DNA from: Pseudomonadota bacterium
Lineage (GTDB): Bacteria; Pseudomonadota; Gammaproteobacteria; Burkholderiales; Burkholderiaceae_F
Direction: 5' to 3'
Assembly: GCA_023443095.1 (NCBI GenBank)
Contig: JAEZVV010000105.1
Location: 1 to 13,864 of the forward strand
DNA length: 13,864 nt
Position numbers and translations under genes: made by a program. Below the pieces are notes generated by a model. That model had not been told where the DNA came from, made no database searches, and worked only from the letters and a program-made list of their open reading frames with translations. Position 1 is the stretch's first letter, and each line of letters begins with the position of its first letter. Positions 1 through 6,177 of this stretch are shown one piece after another.

Positions 1-13
1 GCCTGAGCCACGG

Positions 14-32
14 GGCGGCGCGAACCGCCGCC
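14..32 (-). terminator. Hairpin downstream of the methyltransferase gene
   Basis: A 7-bp all-GC stem (ggcggcg at 14-20, cgccgcc at 26-32) with a 5-nt loop lies 5 bp past the stop codon of the minus-strand methyltransferase gene. Position and stem strength suit a transcription end. No T-tract follows on the minus strand, so intrinsic termination is only a possibility. Confidence 0.4.
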
Positions 33-37
33 TCGAA

Positions 38-661
38 TCAGGACTTGCGCACCACGCAGTCGATCAGGGCCGACCGGCCCGCATGTTGCATGCCTTCGAA
101 AAGCTCGTCGTCGTGCTCGCGCAGTTCCAGCAACTGGTGCCCGGAAAAACAGGTTTTCAACAGATCGGCTGTGTACAAGTGCTCGGCGCACGGCGGCCCG
201 CCGGTCTTGTATTCGAGCTGGCGCGGGGTGTAGCCCTGCAGAAACAGCAGTCCGCCGGTCTTGAGCGTGGCCATCATGGCCTCGAAAACCGGCGGGCGCA
301 GCGCAGGCGGCAGGAACTGGATGAAGATCGCCGCGACCACGTCGTAGGCCTCGGGCTTCCAGGGCCAGTCTTCGATCGCCGCCACGTGGTAGTCGACCAA
401 CACGCCGCGCGCGGCGGCCAGACGCCGCGCCTTATCCACACCCAGCGGCGCAATGTCGAAAGCAGTCACGGCCAGCCCTTGTTCAGCCAGCCAGACGCTG
501 TTGCGCCCTTCGCCGTCGGCCACGGCCAGGGCTTTCATTCCGGGCTGCAGCCGCGTTTTCTGGCGGGCAAGGAACGCATTGGGAGCCGTGCCGAAGATGT
601 AATCGTCGCGGGCGTAACGCGAGTCCCAGGTGGTCTGGGGTGAAGCGAAGCCAGATTTCAT
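38..661 (-). CDS. Class I SAM-dependent methyltransferase (TehB-like)
   Basis: This 207-aa protein has the Rossmann-type methyltransferase layout. An N-terminal WDSRY...FGTAPNAFL segment (12-31) is typical of TehB-like and thiopurine-type small methyltransferases. Motif I is VADGEGRNSVWLA (47-59), and AFDIAP (67-72) is the acidic strand-2 motif. YDVVAAIFIQFLPP (106-119) is motif II, and TGGLLFLQGY (135-144) is the strand-5 region. The usual motif I 'LDLGCGeGRN' has lost its first Gly-Cys here. The substrate cannot be read from the sequence; small electrophiles or metalloids are handled by relatives. The start is ATG with GAGGAA about 5 nt upstream. Transcription runs away from the AT-rich DnaA-box region, and a perfect DnaA box (432-440) lies inside the gene. 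The family call is firm; the function is unknown. Confidence 0.85.
   Translation of the reverse strand: MKSGFASPQTTWDSRYARDDYIFGTAPNAFLARQKTRLQPGMKALAVADGEGRNSVWLAEQGLAVTAFDIAPLGVDKARRLAAARGVLVDYHVAAIEDWPWKPEAYDVVAAIFIQFLPPALRPPVFEAMMATLKTGGLLFLQGYTPRQLEYKTGGPPCAEHLYTADLLKTCFSGHQLLELREHDDELFEGMQHAGRSALIDCVVRKS
432..440 (+). promoter_or_regulatory. Perfect DnaA box inside the methyltransferase gene
   Basis: TTATCCACA matches the DnaA 9-mer consensus exactly. It lies in coding sequence, 332 bp left of the intergenic DnaA-box cluster. Alone it could be chance, but it adds to an excess of such boxes here. Confidence 0.5.
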
Positions 662-771
662 GGAATTTCCTCAGTTTGGAAGCCGTACGAGGCTGGGCTC
701 GCACCTAGGCTTTGTCCAATCCTTTTTTATCTTTCAAAGTAGTCATAGCTAATAATAGGCTTGGTTAAATC

Positions 772-780
772 TGTGGATAA
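772..780 (-). promoter_or_regulatory. Perfect DnaA box 1
   Basis: TGTGGATAA is the exact reverse complement of TTATCCACA. It is preceded by TC, giving the 11-mer shared by the three intergenic boxes. It sits immediately right of the most AT-rich stretch (719-769). Confidence 0.65.
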
Positions 781-849
781 GCTGTAGAAGAGCTTTAAAA
801 TCATGTGTTTGGTGACCTTGCTTGGTTGTGGGCTGGGTCCTGTTAGGTC

Positions 850-858
850 TGTGGATAA
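850..858 (-). promoter_or_regulatory. Perfect DnaA box 2
   Basis: TGTGGATAA, 78 bp from box 1 and in the same orientation, within the same 11-mer TCTGTGGATAA (848-858). A weaker TGTGGGCGA follows at 861-869. Confidence 0.65.
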
Positions 859-870
859 ACTGTGGGCGAG

Positions 871-910
871 TTGAACAACTTTTTGGTTGATTTTCTTTGT
901 TCAAAAGTTG
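871..910. repeat. Overlapping inverted repeats between DnaA boxes 2 and 3
   Basis: TTGAACAA (871-878) pairs with TTGTTCAA (897-904). The overlapping CAACTTTT (876-883) pairs with AAAAGTTG (903-910). Two mutually exclusive 8-bp stems in AT-rich DNA could be a protein-binding dyad or a structured single-stranded element. No function is known. Confidence 0.4.
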
Positions 911-938
911 CCCACAGCTCTTGTTGCTGGATGCCGTC

Positions 939-947
939 TTATCCACA
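939..947 (+). promoter_or_regulatory. Perfect DnaA box 3
   Basis: TTATCCACA, inverted relative to boxes 1 and 2 and followed by GA, so the reverse strand again reads TCTGTGGATAA. It bounds the right side of the AT-rich segment. Confidence 0.65.
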
Positions 948-1159
948 GACTTATTCAGGGCTGTTGACAAGTGGTGGCTGCAAATTCCGGGTCGGCCCCG
1001 GGGAGCGGCCTTAGAAAAAGACGGCGGGAAGCGTGTTGATCCATCGGGATTTACCAGTTATTGGCCAGGACAAGGCGGGAACGATGACCCGCCGCAAACT
1101 TTTGACGGTGCTGCCAGACCACTATTGGGTTTGCCGTTGCACTTCCCCAGTTGTTCCCT

Positions 1160-1888
1160 ATGCCTGAGACCCGTCTCTTGACGCCGTGGTTCGCGCCGCG
1201 GCTGTCGCCGTATGCGACTCGCCTCATCCTTCAACTGGGCCACAAGGTCGAGGGCCGCCGCGGCAGCGTTCTGGTGCGAGAAGACTCGCGGGTGACCCGC
1301 GTCTTCTTCGTCAAAAGCGGCATGGTGGCCCGTTCCCTGGTCGCGGTGGGCCATGGCCAGCCGCTGGCGTGGTCGATCGCCACTACCGGCGCTCTCTGCG
1401 GCGGTTGCCAGAACCTCTATAGCGGCGACCATTTTCCGCGCCGGCACTGGACCCTGAAAGACAGCGAGATTCTCGAGATTCCGCACGAGCTCCTGCTCAA
1501 GATCGCCGACCGCGATCCGGCCCTGCACCACGAGTTGGCGGCGTATTGCGAACGCAGCGCGATGAGCGACAAGCTCGGCATGGTGGTGACCCAGATCGCT
1601 TCGAACGAGGAGAGGCTGCGCACCTTCCTGGCGGCGGCCCTGATGAATGCCGGCCGCGATGTTGGGACCAGCGACGAAGTCTGGATCCGGCTGCCGTCGC
1701 TGCCGCGGCGGCGCGAAGTGGCCAAGCTGATCGGCTGCAGCCTGGGCGTGCTCGACCGCCTGATCGTTCAGTGGGTGCAAAGCGGCGAACTGAGGCGCGA
1801 TGCGCGCAGTTTGTGGCTGGCGCGCGACCTAGTGGCGGCGTCTCACCGTTGGCTGCAGCGGCTGGTGAACGCTAGACCCGCGGGCTGA
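1160..1888 (+). CDS. Crp/Fnr-family transcriptional regulator with CxxC in the sensor domain
   Basis: This 242-aa protein has the Crp/Fnr layout: a cyclic-nucleotide-binding-like beta-roll (about 25-112), a long dimerisation helix (about 117-160) and a C-terminal winged helix-turn-helix (about 182-222; REVAKLIGCSLGVLDRLIVQWVQSGEL). In Crp, the phosphate-binding cassette carries a Gly-Glu...Arg pattern that binds cAMP. Here the equivalent region reads GALCGGCQNLYSG, with C80 and C83 forming a CxxC. cAMP binding by the classical residues therefore looks unlikely, and a redox, metal or other ligand is possible (inference). The N-terminal cysteine cluster of FNR is absent. I chose the ATG at 1160; an in-frame TTG at 1151 would add three residues, and neither has a clear Shine-Dalgarno. 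The EamA exporter gene follows 38 bp downstream and may be a target. The signal is unknown. Confidence 0.85.
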   Translation: MPETRLLTPWFAPRLSPYATRLILQLGHKVEGRRGSVLVREDSRVTRVFFVKSGMVARSLVAVGHGQPLAWSIATTGALCGGCQNLYSGDHFPRRHWTLKDSEILEIPHELLLKIADRDPALHHELAAYCERSAMSDKLGMVVTQIASNEERLRTFLAAALMNAGRDVGTSDEVWIRLPSLPRRREVAKLIGCSLGVLDRLIVQWVQSGELRRDARSLWLARDLVAASHRWLQRLVNARPAG

Positions 1889-1912
1889 GCCCGGCCGCCG
1901 GGGCGGCTCGGT

Positions 1913-1918
1913 TATCGT
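1913..1918 (+). promoter_or_regulatory. -10-like hexamer for a leaderless EamA transcript
   Basis: TATCGT lies 8 nt before the ATG at 1927, and no Shine-Dalgarno stands between them. That spacing puts the transcription start at or next to the initiation codon. uup has the same arrangement. No good -35 is visible. Confidence 0.45.
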
Positions 1919-1926
1919 CGCCCCCC

Positions 1927-2829
1927 ATGCAAGCTCATCCCTGGTTTTCTTATCTGCTGCTCACTGCGTCGATGACGCTGGTGGGGACTTATATCGCCCT
2001 GGCCAAGCCCCTGGTGGCGGCGATTCCGGTTTTTGCCCTGGCCTTGATCCGCTTTGCGATGGCGGCGGTGGCGCTGGCGCCGTGGACCCTCGCCGCGCCG
2101 GGGGAAGCGGCGCTCACTCGCAGCGAGCGCTGGCAGCTCTTTCTGCAGAGCTTCTTCGGCAACTTCCTGTTTTCGATCTGCATGTTGTCGGGCATCGCGC
2201 TGACGACGGCCGTGGCGGCGGGGGTGATCCTCTCCACGCTGCCGGCGGTGGTGGCGCTGGCCTCGTGGCTGGTCCTGCAGGAACGGCTGTCGCGCCGCAC
2301 CTGGATCGCGATCGCTCTGGCCGTTGGCGGCATCGCCCTGCTGCAGTTCGCCAAGGCGCCGGTCGCCGAGACGCGCGGTGCCAGCCTGCTCGGCAATCTG
2401 CTGATCCTCGGCGCGGTGGTGTGCGAAGCGGTGTACGTGATAGCCGGCAAACGCCTGGCGGCGACGCGGGCGCCGTTGCGGATCTCGGCCTTGATCAATC
2501 TGTGGGGCCTGGTCCTCACCCTTCCTTTCGGTCTGTGGCAGCTCTCTCGCTTCGATCTCGGAAGTCTGGGCGCGGGCGACTGGGGCCTGCTGGTTTTTTA
2601 TGCCTTGTCGGCCAGCCTGGTTTCGGTCTGGCTCTGGCTCACCGGCTTGCGCCATGTGCCGGCCAACCAGGCGGGGGTGTTCACGGTGGCGCTGCCGATC
2701 GCGGCCACCGCGGTTGGCGTGCTTGTTCTCGGCGAACACTTTGGCCCCTTACACGTGGCGGCGCTGGCGCTGGCCACGGGCGGCGTGTTGCTGATCGCCA
2801 CCGCCCGCCGGGCTCCGGCTCACGCTTGA
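1927..2829 (+). CDS. EamA/DMT-superfamily transporter
   Basis: This 300-aa, strongly hydrophobic protein has about ten predicted membrane helices arranged as two EamA repeats (about 8-142 and 158-292), the usual length and layout for the drug/metabolite transporter 10-TMS exporters. The start of the first repeat (SMTLVGTYIALAKPLVAAIPVFALALIRF) and the end of the second (HVPANQAGVFTVALPIAATAVGVLVLGEHF) match this family's conserved ends. It acts in the inner membrane, probably exporting a small metabolite; the substrate cannot be inferred. The ATG at 1927 has no Shine-Dalgarno but a TATCGT hexamer just upstream, suggesting a leaderless mRNA. The last 10 bp overlap the convergent kinase gene. 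Confidence 0.88.
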   Translation: MQAHPWFSYLLLTASMTLVGTYIALAKPLVAAIPVFALALIRFAMAAVALAPWTLAAPGEAALTRSERWQLFLQSFFGNFLFSICMLSGIALTTAVAAGVILSTLPAVVALASWLVLQERLSRRTWIAIALAVGGIALLQFAKAPVAETRGASLLGNLLILGAVVCEAVYVIAGKRLAATRAPLRISALINLWGLVLTLPFGLWQLSRFDLGSLGAGDWGLLVFYALSASLVSVWLWLTGLRHVPANQAGVFTVALPIAATAVGVLVLGEHFGPLHVAALALATGGVLLIATARRAPAHA

Positions 2830-2837
2830 GCCGGAGC
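2812..2837. terminator. Bidirectional hairpin over the convergent stop codons
   Basis: A perfect 10-bp stem (gctccggctc at 2812-2821, gagccggagc at 2828-2837) with a 6-nt loop covers both stop codons of the overlapping convergent genes. It could end transcription in both directions. No T-tract follows on either strand. Confidence 0.45.
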
Positions 2838-4151
2838 GCCGGGCGGCTCGGCCAGAAAAGGCAGGATCAGGGAGCGGGCGTCGACCCGGGCGCCGAGCCG
2901 GGCCAGCAACATGAAGGATCCGGCCAGCTTGCGGTGCAGGAACAGGGTTGCAGGCGGCGGCGAGCGCAGCAGACCGCGCCGCAGGCCGAGGTCTATCCCC
3001 AGCGCCCGCGCCCGCTGCGGCAGGTCGGAGCCGGCAAAGTCGTAGCGGCCGCGGTGGCGCAGTGGCTCGCACACCAGTTCGATCACGTCGAGCGCGGCCT
3101 CGATCCGTTCCGGCGCCGCCCCGGGGGCGAGATAGCCGATCGCCGCGGCGGCCCGGGCCATGCCGGCGCGGTCGCCGGCCACGATGGCGCGGCAGATGGC
3201 CCGGTACTTGTCCACAAAGTTCTGTGGAAAACGCAGGCTGGCGCCGAAGTCGAGCAGGACGATGCGGTGGCGGATCGGGTCGTAGCGGTAGTTGGCGAAG
3301 TTGGGGTCGCTTTGCATCAGGCCGAACTCGAACAACTCGCGAAACAGCAGCTCTTCCAATGCAGCGCCGATGTCGTTGCGCCGGGCCTGCGAGGCGAGCG
3401 CCAGAGACTCGAGCGGCTGCGACTCGGCCCAGTCGAGCGCGAGGATGCGGGCTGTGCACAAGTCTGTGTGTACCGCTGGCACAAAATAGCGCGGGTCGTG
3501 ACCGATGAGCCGCGCGTAGTCGGCGGCGAACAAGGCTTCGGCACGGTAGTCGGCTTCCTGCATCAGCTGGCGTTTGGCTTCCGCCGCCAGCCCGGCCACG
3601 TCGATCTGCAGCGGCAGCAGATTGAACAGCCGCAGCAGCGCGGCGACGTTATCCACATCGGCGCCGATTGAACGCGCCACGCCCGGGTACTGGATCTTGA
3701 GTGCGAGTTCGCGGCCGTCGCGGGTGGTGGCTCGGTGGACCTGGCCGATGGAGGCGGCGGCCACCGGTTCCCAGTCGAAGTATTCGAAGCGCGCTTCCCA
3801 GCCCTTGCCCAATTCGCGGCCCAGGATGCGGGCGAGCTGAGCTCGCGGCATCGGTGCGGCGTCCTGGCGCAGAGTGGCGAGCGCGCTTGCGAGTTCGGGC
3901 GGCAGCAATTCTCCGCCTTCCATCGAGAGCAGCTGGCCGAGCTTCATTGCCGCCCCGCGCAGCCGGGCCAGGCGGCTCGCAAGCCGCTGAGTATTGGCGG
4001 CGGAAAACATCGCGCTGCCTTCCTGCGGGCCGCGGCCCAGCCGGCGCAGGCCTTCGATCGCTCCGCCGACCGCCAGCTCGCCCGCCGCCAGGCCGAGCCG
4101 GGCCAGCCGGCTCCAGCGATTGTGTGGAACGGGGGCGGGGCGTCTCGCCAT
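2820..4151 (-). CDS. ABC1/ADCK (UbiB/COQ8-like) atypical kinase
   Basis: This 443-aa protein carries the diagnostic motifs of the ABC1 (UbiB, AarF, COQ8) family. These are KxGQ (K70-Q73, MKLGQLLSMEG), the Ala-rich nucleotide loop AAASIGQVHRA (131-141), the ATP-anchoring K152 in ALKIQYPGV, E199 in QEADY, the catalytic-loop region QSDPNFANY (280-288), and DFG (301-303). The KxGQ and QxDPNxxN signatures resemble mitochondrial COQ8/ADCK3 more than typical bacterial UbiB, which has an HxDxHPGN-type loop and C-terminal membrane helices. No obvious C-terminal helices are present here. Family members support ubiquinone biosynthesis by ATPase activity; that role is inferred for this protein. AAAGGA precedes the ATG at a suitable distance. 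It is divergent from uup, with a 68-bp gap. A perfect DnaA box (3649-3657) and two one-mismatch boxes (3208-3216, 3223-3231) lie inside. Confidence 0.9.
   Translation of the reverse strand: MARRPAPVPHNRWSRLARLGLAAGELAVGGAIEGLRRLGRGPQEGSAMFSAANTQRLASRLARLRGAAMKLGQLLSMEGGELLPPELASALATLRQDAAPMPRAQLARILGRELGKGWEARFEYFDWEPVAAASIGQVHRATTRDGRELALKIQYPGVARSIGADVDNVAALLRLFNLLPLQIDVAGLAAEAKRQLMQEADYRAEALFAADYARLIGHDPRYFVPAVHTDLCTARILALDWAESQPLESLALASQARRNDIGAALEELLFRELFEFGLMQSDPNFANYRYDPIRHRIVLLDFGASLRFPQNFVDKYRAICRAIVAGDRAGMARAAAAIGYLAPGAAPERIEAALDVIELVCEPLRHRGRYDFAGSDLPQRARALGIDLGLRRGLLRSPPPATLFLHRKLAGSFMLLARLGARVDARSLILPFLAEPPGAPAQA
3649..3657 (+). promoter_or_regulatory. Perfect DnaA box inside the kinase gene
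   Basis: TTATCCACA within coding sequence. One-mismatch sites lie about 430 bp to the left (TTGTCCACA at 3208-3216, TGTGGAAAA at 3223-3231). It belongs to the unusual local excess of DnaA boxes, but its function is not shown. Confidence 0.4.
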
Positions 4152-4204
4152 GAGGGTTTCCTTTGTGCTGCGCCAGTCTAGGGGCGCCAGCGGCGGGATC
4201 GGGG

Positions 4205-4210
4205 TATCGT
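4205..4210 (+). promoter_or_regulatory. -10-like hexamer for a leaderless uup transcript
   Basis: TATCGT lies 9 nt before the ATG at 4220, with only GC-rich sequence and no Shine-Dalgarno between. The hexamer is identical to the one before the EamA gene and similarly spaced. Confidence 0.45.
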
Positions 4211-4219
4211 GCGCGCGCC

Positions 4220-6040
4220 ATGACGCTTCTTACCCTGATCAATGCCCAGCTCGCCTTCGGCGACCAGCCCCTGCTCGATGACGCGGCCCTCACCCTGCTC
4301 GAAGGCGAGCGGGTCGGCCTGATCGGCCGCAACGGCACCGGAAAAAGCTCGCTGCTCAAAGTGATTGCCGGCCGTTCGCAGCTTGACGACGGCGAACGCA
4401 AGGTGCGCGACGGCCTGCGCATCGATTACGTCGAGCAGGAGCCCGAGCTGCCGCCCGCCAGCTCGATCCGCGTCAGCCTGGTGCGGCGCGGCCAGATCGA
4501 ACACATGCACGACGAACGCGAGCGCTGGCGCACCGAGGCCAGGCTCGACGAATACCTGCACCGCTTCGGCCTCGATCCCGAGCGCGACCCGGCCACCGCC
4601 TCGGGCGGCGAGCGCAAGCGTGCCGCCCTGGCGCTGGCGCTGGCCTTGCAGTCGGACCTGCTGCTGCTCGACGAACCGACCAACCACCTCGACATCACCG
4701 GCATCGGCCAGCTCGAGGAACTGCTGATCAGCGAGTTCCGCGGCGCGCGTTCGCTGATGACGATCACTCACGACCGCGCCTTTCTCGACCGGGTCGCGTC
4801 CCGCATCGTCGAACTCGACCGCGGCGTCCTGCGCTCCTACCCCGGCAACTTCGCCGCTTACGAGGCGCGCAAAGAAGACGAACTCGCGGCCGAGGAAACC
4901 GCCCGCCGCAAGTTCGACAAGTTCTGGGCCCAGGAAGAGGTCTGGATCCGCAAGGGCATCGAGGCCCGCCGCACCCGCAACGAAGGCCGGGTGCGCCGGC
5001 TCGAGCGGCTGCGGGTCGACCGCTCCGAGCGGCGCGACCGCCTCGGCAACGTCAAGCTCGCAATCGATGCCGGCGAGCGCAGCGGCAAGCTGGTGGCCGA
5101 ACTCGAAGGCGTGAACAAGGCCTTCGGCGGCCGGCCGGTGGTCAAGGACCTCGATCTGCGCCTGATGCGCGGCGACCGCCTGGGCCTGATCGGTCCCAAC
5201 GGCGCCGGCAAAAGCACGCTGATCAAACTCATCCTCGGCCAGCTTGCGCCCGATTCCGGCCGCGTGCGCCACGGCACCAACCTGCAGGTCGCGTATTTCG
5301 ACCAGCTGCGCGAAGCGCTCGACCCCGAAAAAACGGTGGCCGACACCATCGCCCCGGGTTCGGACTGGGTCGAGATCGGCGACACCCGCAAACACGTGGT
5401 CGGCTACCTGGGCGACTTCCTGTTCCCGCCGCGGCGCGCCAATGCGCCGGTCAAGTCGCTCTCCGGCGGCGAACGCAACCGCCTGCTGCTGGCGCGCCTG
5501 TTCGCCCGCCCGGCCAACCTGCTGGTGCTCGACGAGCCGACCAACGACCTCGACATCGAGTCGCTCGAACTGCTCGAAGACACCTTGCAGAACTACCCCG
5601 GCACCTTGCTGCTGGTCTCGCACGACCGCGCCTTCCTCGACAACGTGGTGACCCAGGTGATCGCCGCCGAAGGCGAAGGCGAATGGCGCGAATACGTCGG
5701 CGGCTATTCGGACTGGCTGCGCCAGCGCCCGGCGCCGGCCGAGAAGCTCGAGACCAAGCCCGAACCGGCGCCGGCCCCAGCCCCCGTTCGCAAGGCCGAG
5801 CGGATCAAGCTCAGCTTCAAGGAAACGCGAGAACTCGAGGCCCTGCCTGCCGAACTCGAAGCGCTCGAAGCCGAGCAGGCCGCTTTGGCCGCGGCCATGA
5901 GTTCGCCCGACTATCACAAGCGTTCGCCCGAAGAGATGCGAGCCGACGGCGAAAGGGCGATTACGGTCGAACGCCTGCTGGAAGAAAAGTTCGAGCGCTG
6001 GGCGATGCTCGAGGAAAAAGCCAAGGCGGCCCAGGCTTGA
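4220..6040 (+). CDS. uup: ABC-F ATPase Uup
   Basis: This 606-aa protein has two ABC ATPase domains in tandem and no membrane segment. Walker A sites are GRNGTGKSS (36-44) and GPNGAGKST (325-333). Signatures are SGGERKR (128-134) and LSGGERNR (414-421). Walker B/ABC-F motifs are LLLLDEPTNHLD (147-158) and LLVLDEPTNDLD (434-445), with switch histidines at THDRAF and SHDRAF. A basic interdomain linker (about 215-290) and a charged C-terminal coiled coil (about 525-604; KLSFKETRELEALPAELEALEAE) identify Uup rather than EttA, YbiT or YheS. Uup acts on ribosomes or branched nucleic acid and suppresses precise transposon excision in E. coli. The frame stays open upstream to 4163, but the ATG at 4220 starts at the conserved MTLLTLINAQ. 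It is divergent from the kinase gene. Confidence 0.95.
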   Translation: MTLLTLINAQLAFGDQPLLDDAALTLLEGERVGLIGRNGTGKSSLLKVIAGRSQLDDGERKVRDGLRIDYVEQEPELPPASSIRVSLVRRGQIEHMHDERERWRTEARLDEYLHRFGLDPERDPATASGGERKRAALALALALQSDLLLLDEPTNHLDITGIGQLEELLISEFRGARSLMTITHDRAFLDRVASRIVELDRGVLRSYPGNFAAYEARKEDELAAEETARRKFDKFWAQEEVWIRKGIEARRTRNEGRVRRLERLRVDRSERRDRLGNVKLAIDAGERSGKLVAELEGVNKAFGGRPVVKDLDLRLMRGDRLGLIGPNGAGKSTLIKLILGQLAPDSGRVRHGTNLQVAYFDQLREALDPEKTVADTIAPGSDWVEIGDTRKHVVGYLGDFLFPPRRANAPVKSLSGGERNRLLLARLFARPANLLVLDEPTNDLDIESLELLEDTLQNYPGTLLLVSHDRAFLDNVVTQVIAAEGEGEWREYVGGYSDWLRQRPAPAEKLETKPEPAPAPAPVRKAERIKLSFKETRELEALPAELEALEAEQAALAAAMSSPDYHKRSPEEMRADGERAITVERLLEEKFERWAMLEEKAKAAQA

Positions 6041-6054
6041 TTGGCTTGAGAGCG

Positions 6055-6075
6055 AGAGCCGGCAGTGCCGGCTCT
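6055..6075 (+). terminator. Hairpin after uup
   Basis: A GC-rich 9-bp stem (agagccggc at 6055-6063, gccggctct at 6067-6075) with a 3-nt loop lies 14 bp past the uup stop. It is followed by TTACATCTC, only a weak T-rich tail. It probably separates uup from the envelope-protein pair. Confidence 0.55.
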
Positions 6076-6177
6076 TACATCTCGTAGCAGCATAGTCCGC
6101 GATCCTGGACCAGACTGTCCTCCGAAGGATTGGCTCCCACGTTATGGGGGTAGGCCGGTTCGCTGCAGGAGGTCGTC

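Larger units (their letters stand above)
662..1159. other. AT-rich gene-free region with a DnaA-box cluster (oriC-like or DnaA-binding locus)
   Basis: About 500 bp separate the divergent methyltransferase and Crp/Fnr genes. Roughly 720-960 is strikingly AT-rich for this genome, including the T/A-rich stretch 719-769. Three exact DnaA boxes occur at 772-780 (-), 850-858 (-) and 939-947 (+), all within the same 11-mer TCTGTGGATAA. Two-mismatch boxes lie at 908-916 (TTGCCCACA) and 962-970 (TGTTGACAA). AT-rich DNA beside oriented DnaA boxes is the architecture of a bacterial origin or of a DnaA-titration locus. No dnaA, dnaN, gyrB, parAB or rpmH is visible, so chromosomal oriC is not established. 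The right half (about 975-1159) has normal GC and holds a 6-bp inverted repeat (1074-1079/1088-1093) and a TTGACG hexamer at 1102-1107, a possible -35 for the regulator gene. I see no credible ORF. Confidence 0.6.

Noticed and set aside
749..970. A 73-codon minus-strand frame in the AT-rich intergenic region
   Set aside because: Its sequence mostly translates the repeated DnaA-box DNA (recurring IHR), with no ribosome-binding site or domain.
1036..1050. FNR/Crp-type operator (TTGATCCATCGGGAT)
   Set aside because: Only the left half-site fits TTGAT; the right half does not match ATCAA.
897..1181. A 94-codon plus-strand frame upstream of the Crp/Fnr gene
   Set aside because: It has unusual composition for this genome, runs into the regulator gene in another frame, and has no recognisable domain or ribosome-binding site.
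2082..3671. A 529-codon plus-strand frame spanning the EamA and kinase genes
   Set aside because: It is out of frame with one real gene and antisense to the other. The product is Arg/Gly/Ala-rich and lacks motifs.
4178..5917. A 579-codon minus-strand frame opposite uup
   Set aside because: It is a shadow of the GC-rich uup codons. The uup motifs on the plus strand are complete, and the antisense product matches no family.
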